A model generated the notes under the pieces. That model made no database searches and was not told the origin of the DNA. It saw nothing but the letters and a program-made list of their open reading frames with translations. A stretch of DNA of 64,000 nucleotides from Chromobotia macracanthus (taxonomy: Eukaryota > Chordata > Actinopteri > Cypriniformes > Botiidae). Within the stretch, counting starts at the first letter, position 1, and every line of letters begins with the position of its first letter. Shown here one piece after another: positions 40,901 to 49,135 of this stretch. Location: contig JAZGTH010000064.1 in NCBI GenBank assembly GCA_036877525.1, forward strand, positions 1,873,001-1,937,000, in the 5' to 3' direction. The position numbers and the translations under genes are program-made.

Positions 40901-42978
40901 ATTTTGTGCGGTAACTGACGAGATGCCCTTATGGATTGGACTGGCATCTGAAGTAATGGTTTAAATGAGAAAAAATTCTGTCATGGCCGATAAAATAAAC
41001 GCTTAAAAAGAGTAAATAAGTGGGAAAACTGATTAAACATGCACTTGGAGGGGCCGGCGGGCTTTTAATGTCACTACTGAACTTAGTGTTCGTCTTAACA
41101 GGAGGTGACTGTTGTCAAAAGGTGTGTAGGACATGTTTTTCATAACCCTCACACCCACACAGACCATAAGTCCAGTTACTCTCCAGCTACTAGACCATGG
41201 ACCAATCAGACTGCTGTGGACAGCATATCCCGGGAATGATTTATGAAACTGCATATAAACCGTCCTTGGGCTAAAACTACACATAAACAATCATATATTT
41301 TACTGTTGTTTTACACAATGGTTTTTATTGTATTTATAATAAAATCTGAAACTTAGCCCATAAATTGCTCACCCCAAGGAATCCTGTGTTTCAACTGAAT
41401 CAAATCTGAGTTATATTGAAATATCCTGGCTTTTCCATCTTTAAAATTATTTTGAAGCTTCAAAAAGTGCAAAGTAACCTTCGCTTAAAAAACAGTTGCT
41501 AACATTTCTACAAGCAGCATTTTGACAATGGATTCATGAGCTGAGCATCTATAAACCTTTTTGAAAGTGGGTAATTAGCACTTACTAGGTTGCAGAATAA
41601 ACATACATATATACATATATTCTAAACTGTGTGCAGAATAATGTCTTACGTTTTCAATACAAACAAACTTTGCAAAGTTATGTTACTTGACACACACCCT
41701 TCTTGTTAATAAAGGAGTCCAGAGAGAGGGGACACCAAAGGATGTTTATTGTTTAGAGGAAAGCGAATGTGAATGATTTTTTTACAGGCATCTATGAGGA
41801 TGATGTGGATTATTATGTACAGAAGATCAAATGAAAGATCATATTAATGTTTGGCTGCAGTACTGCCGAGCAGTAATGCAAAATTCATGGTTGTGTCACG
41901 TGTATGGAGAACATTTGCACACAACACAATGTTCAATTATATAAGTAATTTATTATTTATTATGTGGAAAACAATTATAGCTATTGATATTTTCTCTATG
42001 CTGCAGTGGTTTTGCATGCAGGGCACTTGTTTTTGATTTATTGATATTTCATTCAAAACCACCGCTGGATTATAATCTTTCTCTTACATCCATTGTAAAC
42101 ACGTGCTATGAGTTCATTATTTAAAGTGGTAAACCTTCTGCATAATTATGACAGTGCCCTAAGGGCAAAAATCTATATCTTTGATTATATTTGCATTAAA
42201 TACACTCCATTATCACTTATATTACAGAAAATATTACAGACAAAATGCACTTGTTTAAATTATACATTGTTCAAACAAGTTTGAATTCACTTGTTTGTAT
42301 ATGTTTAACTTGTTTAAATTAATTACATTATATTATATTTCAAAATAAAAGCCCCTTCCCAGTCCACCCAGCCCATTTGTGGAAACCAAGCTGACATCAT
42401 AGCTATAAGTTGTTTATATACTATGTTTAAATATTAACACCTATGTAGTATTTAGCACCTTGTCTCGCTCTGATTAACAATAGTGTGAACTACACTGGTG
42501 CTCAGAGGGTAACCAATTAAAACAGAGTACAGTTACATATAGAAGCCTTACTATAGCAAAGCAACCTGTCAACCTTTCAATTAAATGAGTTATCCTGTGG
42601 TGTAAAGTTACAGGGACTTGGTTTGGGCCCTGCTGAGGAAGGCATGATCTCTAGATGCCTCTGCGACGCAAACATACCTGATGGCTAAATTAACCCGACA
42701 GCCTGGCCGGCAGCACAGTCACCCTGCATGCTTAGGTTCCAATTAGCACCCCCCTACCAGGGAATGATATCTTCTTCTTTTCTTCACCTGTCTAAACCCT
42801 GAAGTACTAAACAGCAGGGCCACCGCTTCCTTGTGGGACCCCCATCTGTGCATGGGGAAAGACAGCACGGGGAATCTTTGCTCATTTTTCATCTGCATTG
42901 ACTTTTTTGGGGAGGAAAAGTGGTGCAGAGGCAAACGGAGGTCATTTACCCAAAGTCAAACAATACCATGGGGAAGAG

Positions 42979-43026
<48 letters not shown>

Positions 43027-43046
43027 AGAGAGAAAGAGAGAGAGAG

Positions 43047-43106
<60 letters not shown>

Positions 43107-45501
43107 GAAAATGCACTTTGACAAAGAAGGTACATAAAAATAGATGAGTTTGGTGGTACAAAAAGGAAAAACAAAACAAAAAAATCTCTTGCCTTTTAAT
43201 TTCCTGCTTGTTTCTGTTGTTTCCTAGTTGCTGTATTTAATGAAACAAAGCCCAGGGGAACATGGCAGATGAAAAATAACAATGCAGTCATGATATCATT
43301 TTTTAAGAGAGCTGCATGTACCACCTTACTGAAGACTCAGCAACAAATGCTAATTTTAAGAGAATGGAATTTTGTGCAGTAGACGGTATTGCAATATTAC
43401 ATCATATGGAGTCAATATTGGTGGGTGGGCATGGCTGATTGTAAGGAACAATGGCAGTACATGTCCAGTGCTTTAGGTCATGTTGGAATTACCATATTTA
43501 AGATATTAACAACACTGGATTAAGCTGGGCGTGTTGCAATTAAAGAATAAAAGAGAAAAATAATTGGTATGGACTATAATTAAGTGTTTGGACTACAATT
43601 TTAATGTTTATAAATCATACAAAGTACTGCTAATGAAGAATAGCTATAAAGCTCACTAATAAATACTACTCATTAGGCAGGTTTATGAGACAACGCCTGT
43701 GTGACAAAACCACATTTTCCATCATCCTCTTTGACTGTACAGAAGGGATAAAATACATCAATGAACAACAATTACACATTTAAGGCAAATCCTTTGCTCT
43801 CTATTTCGTTGTGTTAGCAGGTTATTTTACAAAGGTACAAAAGTAGCTCACTAGGTTTTGGAACACAGTATACGTTTACTCAAATTCTTGTTCTCTGTTT
43901 AATGTTTTAAAAAATAACCGTAAAATTGGGGCTGGTATTTGAAATCACAGAAGCCACAGGGGCCAATTTCAACTTCCTGTCACTTTTGACTGCAGTGAAC
44001 CCCCGCTGGCTTTGACCTCTTCTGAAGCTCAGACAGCAAAGAAAAGAGAAAGATAGAAGTGCAGCTGGACCCTGCAGATTTGGAGCACAATTATGTCACT
44101 TCCTGTAAGCATTAAACTCCTTATGACCAAGGATGTATTGTTTTCTTAGATGTTGTTGCCAACAACGTCTGCATATTCTCATACTATTTTCTTTTGGCAG
44201 AAGAGGCAGGTATCTTATTGGCATAAATTGACTGCGAGATAAAACAGACACGACTGCGGCTTCCATTTTCCCTATACTCATCACCAAGCATCATTAATTT
44301 GTCAGAAATGTTGTATTCAATATAGCCAAAGGTTTCGCAACATTTCAACAAGACACGAATATCAATGATTCTCAGTAAGGCCCTTAAGAGCCCGGGGGGC
44401 GCTGTATCGCGCACAGCACTTCAACGTTAGATTGAGCCCCTTAGCCTATTAGGGGATATGCTTGTATAACCCCTGTATCAACCCTCACCACCCAACACTG
44501 TTATCTAATGCGATGCCGTGCCTCAGCCAAATATGCAATGAGATTTGCACATGCCCATTACAAACAGAATGTTGATCTGTGAACACACTTTTAAAGCGAG
44601 TACATAATCTCTGTTACCACCAATCTGAGTTTCTATGGTGTAAACTTATGGTTTGACCTTGGATTAATAAAGCCTAATGCTTTAACCAGGGCTAAAGTTT
44701 AACCTTGAGTATGAAGTTGAACTTGTTAAGGAGAAAAAGTATGATAAGTTGAACTTGTTAAGGAGAAAAAAAATGATCTTGGCATTTTAACGTTCATTTT
44801 GCACCAACATGGAAAACTACAGTGAGCCATCTGCTCTGATTAGCCAAACATCTCTTGTTTGATAAAGGTCAAGTATGAAATGTTCTGCCCAGAGCCTCTT
44901 ACAGTTTAACAGGAAAAGACAATGCAAGTCTAAATATTCATAGGCGCGCAAGCTTGTACCATTTAATTTGTCTTAATCTGAAGAACATGTTTTAATTATT
45001 CAAACGTAACTATATATGAACACACTATATGAACATCACTGTATTTATGTAATATGTGAAACTAGTTTAGTTTCATTTCTAACCTATTCTAAGTTTCCTA
45101 TTTAAGTTAACTTTGTGACTTTGATTCAAGTCTTGGTCAAACTGGTAAATAAAAATAGTTTAGAAATATTTAAAGCAAAAAACCCAAGTTGGCTTTGTTG
45201 TTATTTGCAAATTTGAAATATAACATTTGATGTTTTGTCATTTTGACACATGGTGGCATTGGAATTCTGTTCCTGTTCTGTTCAATCTTAATTGAAATAA
45301 AAGTGAAGAACAAATTGTAGAAATGTTTGGGATACTTACAACCATACCGTTTAGCGACACCCAACAATCCGGAGGGAAGTCTTGCAGAAGGGGAACCAGA
45401 AACTGCAGGCATCCGTCCCAGTGACATAACAACAACATCATGCCAATCAGATTAAAGATTCTTACCACAGCACTCGCCAGGTCATACGTCATGTGGAAAA
45501 T
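12980..45501 (-). CDS. hcn1: hcn1, HCN channel 1, exons 3-8 of 8 (partial gene)
   Basis: Spliced coding sequence: join of 45501-45340, 35241-35023, 27166-27020, 24784-24544, 21454-21290 and 13980-12980, giving about 644 residues of an HCN channel. HCN subunits form plasma-membrane tetramers that open on hyperpolarization, pass Na+ and K+, and are eased open by cAMP binding to the cytoplasmic domain. Visible in order are S5, the pore with CIGYG filter, S6, the C-linker, a complete cyclic-nucleotide-binding domain and a Ser/Pro/Gln-rich tail ending RFASNL. Internal exon sizes (162, 219, 147, 241, 165 bp) equal those I recall for mammalian HCN genes, and reading phase is kept across every junction. 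The tail separates HCN1 from HCN2-4. The N terminus, S1-S3 and the S4 voltage sensor (exons 1-2) are absent and lie upstream beyond 64000. No frameshift or premature stop is seen, so the gene looks functional. Confidence 0.97.
13077..13092 (+). promoter_or_regulatory. CTCF-like motif inside exon 8 coding sequence
   Basis: CCACTAGAAGGCGCTG differs from the CTCF core at one position. It may simply reflect coding constraint. Confidence 0.2.
14580..14950. repeat. CTGG-rich dispersed repeat around a MITE
   Basis: GGTTTGCTGGCCTGGGTTGG before, and CCCAGCCTGGCCAAGATGG, TAGCCTGGGCAAGCTGG after the MITE at 14634-14812. This GCTGGTCT/ACCAGC type is common in cyprinids; the MITE seems to have inserted in or recombined with it. 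Confidence 0.5.
14634..14812 (+). mobile_element. CCCAGCTAAC-type MITE, internally deleted copy
   Basis: Starts CCAGCTAACAATTTTAGG and TTGTAAGAATGTTTCC, and ends TTAGCTGGG, so both ends are present while part of the interior is missing. CTGG-rich repeat sequence flanks it on both sides. Confidence 0.6.
15355..15683 (+). mobile_element. CCCAGCTAAC-type MITE, near full length
   Basis: Starts CCCAGCTAACAATTGTAGG and ends ACTCTGTTAGCTG. Shares GAAAGTTCTAGGAATGTT and TTTTTGATAACTTTGAGGG with other copies. About 330 bp with short inverted ends. Confidence 0.65.
18028..18330 (+). mobile_element. Cyprinid MITE with GTGAACTATCC ends
   Basis: The left part TCATCCAAAAATAAAAATTC, then TACTCACCCTCGTTCCAAAC, and the right part GACATGAGGGTAAAAAAATG, CATTTCTGAGTGAACTATCC, are imperfect inverted copies of one another. 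This element, derived from GGATAGTTCACCCAAAAATG, is among the commonest short repeats I know from cyprinids and is my main reason for the host call. A worn partial copy may lie at 33384-33430. Confidence 0.7.
18785..18800. repeat. 16-bp perfect palindrome
   Basis: GAGATGAGCTCATCTC is its own reverse complement with no spacer. It lies in intron 7. Confidence 0.8.
20549..20832 (-). other. Possible alternative terminal exon or gene fragment in intron 7
   Basis: A GC-rich island in AT-rich intron carries a minus-strand open frame ending at 20549 (TAG). Ser, Pro and Gly dominate (FDSVSPPNGRMEGGRGQ, SMSLQSTPPPCTPGYEHHPA, RAPPSGDFGW, FRSSSSHVSLAPI). If exon 7 (phase 1) spliced to the AG at 20833-20834, the frame would continue with 94 residues. 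The candidate acceptor GCATGTAG has a poor pyrimidine tract, so use of this exon is doubtful. I do not recognise the peptide. Other readings are a fragment of a retrocopy, or a regulatory CpG-rich element whose open frame is incidental. Confidence 0.25.
20638..20656 (+). promoter_or_regulatory. CTCF-like binding motif
   Basis: CCACTAGGGGGCGCTCTG at 20639-20656 matches the vertebrate CTCF core CCACNAGRKGGCRS. It sits at the edge of the GC-rich island in intron 7. Binding itself is not shown by sequence. Confidence 0.5.
20978..21115. repeat. CTGG-type dispersed repeat
   Basis: Alternating CTGGTAGTTGTG, CTAAGCTAGTTGTAAGC, AAGACCAGTATGATCAAG and CCAGCTGACAGCTGG. Same general type as the repeat at 14580. 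Confidence 0.45.
21290..21454 (-). CDS. hcn1: hcn1 exon 7: cAMP phosphate-binding cassette, B and C helices
   Basis: 165 nt: two bases completing Glu, 54 codons from [20 protein letters not shown] to FETVAIDRLDRI, and one base of the following Gly codon. With the Glu, the cassette [18 protein letters not shown] is intact, including the Arg-Arg-Thr-Ala segment whose Arg and Thr contact the cyclic phosphate in HCN structures. The B helix (FNEVLEEYPMMRRAFETVA) and the start of the C helix (IDRLDRIG) follow. The acceptor is CCACAG and the donor is GTAAGA. Phe in CRLFSLSVDHFN replaces the Tyr I recall in mammals. A duplex-binding cAMP site therefore looks functional. Confidence 0.97.
22058..22548. 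mobile_element. Older repeat interrupted by a SINE
   Basis: The left half GAGGTTCTCGAAATGGGGTC, GGACCCCTGGTGG, and the right part GGGGTCCATAGAC, GGGGGTCCCTGGTCCC, resemble fish repeats with GGTTCTCAAA and GGGGTCC blocks, possibly hAT-derived. The SINE at 22134-22282 separates the two parts. Confidence 0.4.
22134..22282 (-). mobile_element. tRNA-derived SINE
   Basis: On the minus strand: a tRNA-like head with box A TAGCTCAGCTGG and box B GGTTCGACTC, then a body, then the tail ATCGCTTTGGATAAAAGC and GCCAAATGCATA. That tail is shared by many fish SINEs that use L2-type LINE machinery; cyprinid HAmo-type SINEs are the nearest I recall. It is not a tRNA gene: the head is imperfect and fused to the SINE tail. 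Confidence 0.75.
23576..23596. repeat. (GT)n microsatellite
   Basis: GT units with one AT interruption. A CA tract lies 88 bp away in the opposite sense. Confidence 0.9.
23684..23700. repeat. (CA)n microsatellite
   Basis: About eight CA units. Confidence 0.9.
24544..24784 (-). CDS. hcn1: hcn1 exon 6: end of C-linker and first half of the cAMP-binding domain
   Basis: 241 nt: 80 codons from [17 protein letters not shown] to TDGSYFG, plus one base that joins two bases of exon 7 to make Glu, so the FGE motif of the phosphate-binding cassette is split by the intron. Residues 1-25 finish the C-linker ([20 protein letters not shown]). The remainder is the early beta roll (FEVFQPNDYIIREGTVGKKM, FIQHGVASVITK). 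The acceptor is CTACAG. The donor is G|GTCAGT, a usable but less common form with C at +3. The stretch ITKFNKELKL differs from the Ser-Ser-Lys-Glu I recall at this loop in human HCN1. Confidence 0.97.
25967..26471 (+). mobile_element. Degraded Tc1-like transposon remnant
   Basis: Ends CACTACCAGTCAAAA and CTTTTGATTGGTAGTG are inverted repeats flanked by TA on each side (25965-25966, 26472-26473), as expected for Tc1/mariner insertion. The interior keeps AACTATGAAATAACACAAAT and AGTCACCCTTCGTCTAGAA, segments found next to the ends of fish Tc1-like elements. At 505 bp it has no transposase frame left. Confidence 0.7.
26598..26645 (-). repeat. GGTTGCTAG-type dispersed repeat, short copy
   Basis: TTGCTATGTGCTTGCTAGGG followed by TTTTCTGGCTGGTTGCTAG. 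Related by eye to the 49674 and 54525 repeats. Confidence 0.4.
27020..27166 (-). CDS. hcn1: hcn1 exon 5: C-linker
   Basis: 49 codons in phase 0, from [20 protein letters not shown] to NELNDPLKE. This is the C-linker A'-B' helical region and the beginning of the following helices. It forms the inter-subunit gating ring under the pore and passes cAMP binding on to S6. The acceptor is TCTCTAG and the donor is GTGAGA. The sequence is almost unchanged from mammals, with DEDSILNELNDPLKE where human has a DEENILNELNDPLRE-like sequence. A 5'-truncated SINE tail sits about 80 bp upstream of the acceptor, inside intron 4. Confidence 0.97.
27246..27300 (+). mobile_element. SINE tail, 5'-truncated
   Basis: GTAAGTCGCTTTGGATAAAA followed by GTGTCAG and a run of TGTAAATG. 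The tRNA head is missing, as with incomplete reverse transcription. Confidence 0.6.
27925..28115. repeat. CATACT-rich dispersed repeat
   Basis: Repeated ATACT and AGTAT blocks (GGAGTATACTTTGCAATATG, GCATACTGGACATACTT, GTACAGTATGCACATTTCC). Resembles a fish element built from AGTATGCATACT units. Confidence 0.45.
29839..29868. repeat. (CA)n microsatellite
   Basis: CA units interrupted once by AAA. Confidence 0.9.
31164..31308 (-). mobile_element. tRNA-derived SINE, diverged
   Basis: Minus strand: head CTTAACTGGTAGAGG, box B GGTTTGATTCCC, tail AGATGCTTTAGATAAAACC, CCATATGAATAAATG. Same family as the copy at 22134-22282 but more mutated. Confidence 0.6.
32279..32305. repeat. (AAT)n microsatellite
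   Basis: Nine ATA/AAT units. Confidence 0.95.
32385..32580. repeat. CTGG-type dispersed repeat
   Basis: AACCAGTTACTTTACTAG, ACTGGTCCAAGCCAG, GGTAAATGCTGGTTTGATG, ACCAACACAGCCAG and TGCTGGTTAAAAAGC. A larger palindromic arrangement with AT-rich spacers. Confidence 0.45.
32630..33200. other. Repeat-poor block in intron 4, candidate conserved non-coding element
   Basis: About 570 bp of mixed composition with no microsatellite, SINE or MITE signature, in a repeat-rich intron. It includes AT-rich homeodomain-type words (TTTTAATTGGCATAATGG, TCATTAGCTTGGATGG) and GATA-type AGATAAGG. It is not coding: frames are short and broken. Conservation is inferred only from texture. Confidence 0.25.
33524..33565. 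repeat. Near-perfect 19-bp stem hairpin in intron 4
   Basis: ACATTTCTGTCTGTTTCTT, a 4-base loop GTAT, then AAGAAACAGACTGAAATGT; one mismatch in 19 pairs. The stem is short for a typical miRNA precursor. Confidence 0.75.
35023..35241 (-). CDS. hcn1: hcn1 exon 4: pore helix, GYG selectivity filter, S6
   Basis: 73 codons in phase 0 at both ends, starting [20 protein letters not shown]. The first three residues form an N-D-S glycosylation sequon just outside the pore, at the place where HCN channels are known to be N-glycosylated for surface expression. Residues 11-25 form the pore helix and the CIGYG filter, which in this family passes K+ and Na+. S6 follows at about residues 33-60 ([20 protein letters not shown]), and the exon ends in the start of the C-linker (SSRRQYQEK). 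The acceptor is TTTCAG and the donor is GTAAAA. It matches the family throughout; Arg in GYGARAPVS is the main difference I see from human (Gln). Confidence 0.97.
35525..35740 (+). repeat. Dispersed repeat starting GGGCTATCAATCGATTAGA
   Basis: The start GGGCTATCAATCGATTAGA, then AATCTAATTAATTA, matches a fish element whose end reads GGGCTGTCAATCGATTAAA. Possibly a DNA transposon end; no ORF. Confidence 0.4.
39886..40082 (-). mobile_element. CCCAGCTAAC-type MITE, reverse copy
   Basis: Read on the minus strand it begins CCCAGCTAACAATTTCAGG, then TTGTAAGAATGTTTCC. The far end is missing. Confidence 0.6.
42979..43106. repeat. (GA)n polypurine tract, 128 bp
   Basis: GA units with GAAA variants and one T (43025), so nearly pure polypurine on the plus strand of intron 3. 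The long Arg/Glu/Lys and Ser/Leu frames read through it are artefacts of the repeat. Confidence 0.95.
44711..44776 (+). repeat. Short tandem duplication, period 32 bp
   Basis: AAGTTGAACTTGTTAAGGAG followed by an A-rich tract and TGAT, twice in a row. Lies in intron 3. Confidence 0.8.
45340..45501 (-). CDS. hcn1: hcn1 exon 3: end of S4-S5 linker, S5 and turret
   Basis: 54 codons in phase 0 at both ends, starting IFHMTYDLASAVV and ending WVSLNGMV. The acceptor is CTGCAG and the donor is GTAAGT, a consensus match. Residues 1-8 finish the S4-S5 linker that couples the voltage sensor to the gate. Residues about 11-36 form S5 (VVRIFNLIGMMLLLCHW). The rest (FLVPLLQDFPPDCW) is the extracellular turret before the pore helix. 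The sequence is nearly identical to mammalian HCN1; Gly in LNGMV replaces the Glu I recall in human HCN1, and Gly also occurs in other HCN paralogues. The upstream exon that should precede it, encoding S1-S4, was not found between 45502 and 64000. Confidence 0.97.
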
Positions 45502-46197
45502 CTGCAGGAGGAACACAAGAAACAAAACAATTAAGTGTAAGCTTTTAAACAGTATATTAGTCCTCCACAAATAGCTACAACGAGACTCTCGTGTGGAGCT
45601 ATTGTCACTATTGTATGTCGCTATTGGTTTTATTTTCCTTGCTCTAAACAGTTTACCAGCCTTGAAAGCCATCTTTACATCTTATGCAGAATAATACACA
45701 ATGATGAATCATATGCAAAAATATAAGGGACATTTATTAGGAATGTGAAATAGGGTGGAATTTGATTTCATGCCATCTCAAAAAGACAAGAAAATGAGAT
45801 GGATACCATATTTTCCTGATCTAAACGTCATTGTTTTTAATAACCCGCATAATGTTGTATCTGAATTTACTTGTAGACATGCAGAGCTCAGAATGTCAGG
45901 CCATTTCAACTCCTCTGTCGATTTATATTGTTAATAATGCAGTGTAAATGGAGAGAGATTGTGAGAAGACTGCATCTCAAAATGATGATTCACTGCCCTT
46001 GAGGATTCAGAAGGATTACACTGAAGCCCAAAGACAACAGTCAACACAAGAGTAGAGATGATGCGATATTCATCTCCACCCGCTAATGCCGTGATATGCA
46101 ATAGAACTACATCAATAAAACGCCAATGAAAAGTGCTTTTCTTCAGTCCACAGTGTTGGGAACTTCTAACTTGGCAAGCTGCAGTTTTAAAATAGTA

Positions 46198-46512
46198 CCC
46201 CATATAACAATTTCATAAAAGGTTGTAAGAATGTTTCCATAACATTTCATTTTGAAAGTTCTAGGAACATTGAAAAAGTCCATTTTTTTAGAATAACATT
46301 ATTGTTTGGTTATATGAATGTTATTTAAACATTTAACTCTGTACCTGTTTAAAACATTTCACTAAATACTTAGGAAAAACATTTTTGAGATATGTGAAAT
46401 ATAACTAAAAGAAACGTTTTACTAACATTACTGCAAGACAGTTTTGATAGCTTTGAAAGCACTTTTTAGAGAACATTAGCCAGCATTCGGAGAATGTTTC
46501 CTGTTAGCTGGG
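46198..46512 (+). mobile_element. CCCAGCTAAC-type MITE, full-length copy
   Basis: About 315 bp. It contains GGTTGTAAGAATGTTTCC, GAAAGTTCTAGGAACATT, TTAGAGAACATTAGCC and ends GTTTCCTGTTAGCTGGG. The start (CCCCATATAAC) is a mutated form of the family end. Confidence 0.65.
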
Positions 46513-46975
46513 ACATTGCTTTAACTTAAAATAATTTAAAGGTATGTGCACAACGCATGTTATGCACAACGCAAAGGTATGTGAGACATGAAAAAGAGAG
46601 TGATTTGACACTGAAATCTATCAGAAACATAGGGGACGTGGCCTCAAAAGATATACATTTTTTTACATCTAACACTTCAGGTACATGAAATTAATCATAA
46701 GACAAACACTGATAACATGTGCCTTAAGTTAGAAATTAAGTATGCATTGCTCTGATGGCCTGCACTCCAACCCCAGAGATCATACATCAATACACCTGCG
46801 TAAGAGTACATCTTATTTGTGTAAAAACAATTGATAAATGTTTCAGTGAAGCATGTATTTAAATATTGCCTTAAATACCATGAGAACTGGGGAATAGTCA
46901 CAAACACACAAAATTGCTGTCTGGATATAAAGGAACCTATCAAATAAATAAAACAAAATCATACACGTATGTCCA

Positions 46976-47269
46976 CCCAGCTAACTATTTTAGCTTGTAA
47001 GAATGCTTCCCCAATGTTTCCATTAATTATTAAAAACATTCATATCAAAGACTATTTAGAATGTTTTAGGAACATCCAGTTTGTTGGACGTTAAATTAAC
47101 AATATTGTTTGTAACTGAACATTTTTTTAATGTTCCACTAACAACTTAAGAATAATGTTTTTATATGATATATAACATTAAAAACATTGTACTAAAATTA
47201 CTGCAAGAACATTTTTGATAACTGAGAGAATGTTAGTGAATGTTCTAAGAAAGTTCCATGTTAGTTGGG
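46976..47269 (+). mobile_element. CCCAGCTAAC-type MITE, full-length copy
   Basis: 294 bp from CCCAGCTAACTATTTTAGC to GTTCCATGTTAGTTGGG, giving 10-bp inverted ends with one mismatch (CCCAGCTAAC and GTTAGTTGGG). It carries no ORF, so movement would need an enzyme supplied elsewhere. It lies 463 bp from the previous copy. Confidence 0.7.
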
Positions 47270-47699
47270 CAAATAAATGTTTAGCTGAATATTGCTAAAG
47301 GCCATCACTACTACAAAATGCTTTAAAGTTTTAATTGATGGTAAAACGCCACACACATCTACAGGTTGATTAAGTGGAGAATGAACTCACATGAATAAAG
47401 AACCCAAACGCATCCCGCTGGTTAATCAGACAAGTTCGTGTTATAATGGAAAGCCAACGAAGTGGCCAACAACAGAGGACAGTTCAGGATAAAAGGTTTC
47501 AGCGACACTACCTCCGAACAAAAACGATCTTCTCTCCTGAACGCTTCCATGTGCACAGTGGGTAATTCAACCATGCATCATTTGCATAAAAAAAACATTA
47601 ATTCCAAACATATCTCCATTCCTTTTCTACTCCTGTCTATTATTTCATTATACACCCCTGGCTGGAGAAACTAAATACTTTGAGAGAAAGATCTCGACT

Positions 47700-48000
47700 A
47701 ATGTTTTGCCAGCTTCATTAGTCGTTGTCTGTGCATGATAAACCCCATATTGCGGGAATATTCCCCTCTTAAAATTAAGGTAGGACTTGAAGGTGGAGGT
47801 AATTATCTATTTTTAAGTCGACAGGATTTCTCATGGGCTCCACAAATGCTTGAAATCACAAATTCATGGCATTTTAATGGCTGCTTATGGTATAGGGCAA
47901 CTCACTCCAATGATGGGTTATTCATTTTCTACTCCACAAAATCTACATTAAGATGTGGTGACCTTTTGCGGCCTCATGCTATTTTTGAGTTATTGTAAAG
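47700..48000. other. Repeat-poor block in intron 2, candidate conserved non-coding element
   Basis: Unbroken single-copy-looking sequence with words such as CTTCATTAGTCG, AATTCATGGCATTTTAATGG and GGTAATTATC. It ends where a MITE copy begins at 48049. An 87-codon frame here is not convincing as protein. Confidence 0.25.
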
Positions 48001-48048
48001 AAAGATCCAGAGTGTCACAGTGGATTAACAGATTGTTGAAACTGTATC

Positions 48049-48285
48049 CGCAGCTAACAGGTATCATTCTCAGAATGTTGGCTAACATTCTCAAAAAGTT
48101 CTCTTTTAAATCAAACATTCTTCCAGTAACTTTTAAAACATTATATAGCATATATATCAAAAACGTTATTTCTACAAACATTCTAGAATGAAAAAAGTTT
48201 GAATAACGTTCTTATAACCAAAAAAAAAAAAGTTTTTTAATGGAAATGTTAGGATAACATTCTTACAACCTAAAATTGTTAACTC
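48049..48285 (-). mobile_element. CCCAGCTAAC-type MITE, reverse copy
   Basis: Plus-strand start CGCAGCTAACAGG and end CTAAAATTGTTAACTC. On the minus strand it shows the usual order TTGTAAGAATG, ATCCTAACATTTCC. A T-run has expanded inside it. Confidence 0.6.
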
Positions 48286-49135
48286 TTGGAACAAGACACT
48301 TGGAATGCTGGAGAATGTGATTTGAGAGGCTTGATGTTCCTTCTGGAATGCACAGGCTGTTTTAGTATCAGGCACACGGCTGTGTTTCAGTTTGCTAATG
48401 ATTAAAGGTCACAGGAAACAGATGTTTAAACTTGTATTAGCTTGCCATAATCACCTGGGTTCATAATAAGTCACATTTGCCATCACATGAGAAATATCAC
48501 AGCAATTTTTAATACCAAAATCAACAACACACAGTTCTACTGTGCTAAATTTTAATAAGAGTAAATGTGGGAACTACAACAAGCAGAGAAGACACCAAAA
48601 TATAACAACTTTCTCCATTTGGTGTAACCAAACCATACATATAAATCAAATTAACCATAATATCAATCAAATCATCCAATCAAATCCTGATGGATAAAGT
48701 CTTAAAAAAAAAAACGCAGGGCAGCTCCTCACTTTTAAAGCTGTAAAAGTCATTTACTATAGGTGTGAGGTCAAGTATATTGTCAAAACACATTAACATT
48801 TAAAACCAGGCCCTGAAGTAATGGCTGTATGTTATCCCTATTGGTTTTCCAAGTCCTTGTAAATGCACCTCATGGGACAGACACACAATCTTGGGAAGTG
48901 CTGACATGAGAAAGACCCTCAATGACAAAATCAATCCAATCAGAAGTCAATAGCCGTAAACAGACACACACACACATATTCAAACACACTATTCTATTGT
49001 ATAGCTTAGAAGATTTGGAACATAGTCAGCCTATGGACTACCATTATATGGAAAATTCTAGAAAATTCTGCTAGAGAAAAGGTGTGGTTGAGGGTGATTC
49101 AATACCTGGAAAGTTACTGAAATCTCACTTCATTT

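Larger units (their letters stand above)
35242..45339 (-). other. hcn1: hcn1 intron 3
   Basis: 10,098 bp, donor GTAAGT and acceptor TTTCAG, phase 0. It contains a repeat beginning GGGCTATCAATCGATTAGA (35525-35740), a reverse MITE copy (39886-40082), a long GA tract (42979-43106) and a short 32-bp tandem duplication (44711-44776). No coding exon other than the flanking hcn1 exons is seen. Confidence 0.95.

Noticed and set aside
42831..43179. Arg/Glu/Lys-rich and Ser/Leu-rich frames
   Set aside because: Translations of the GA tract in different frames; not proteins.
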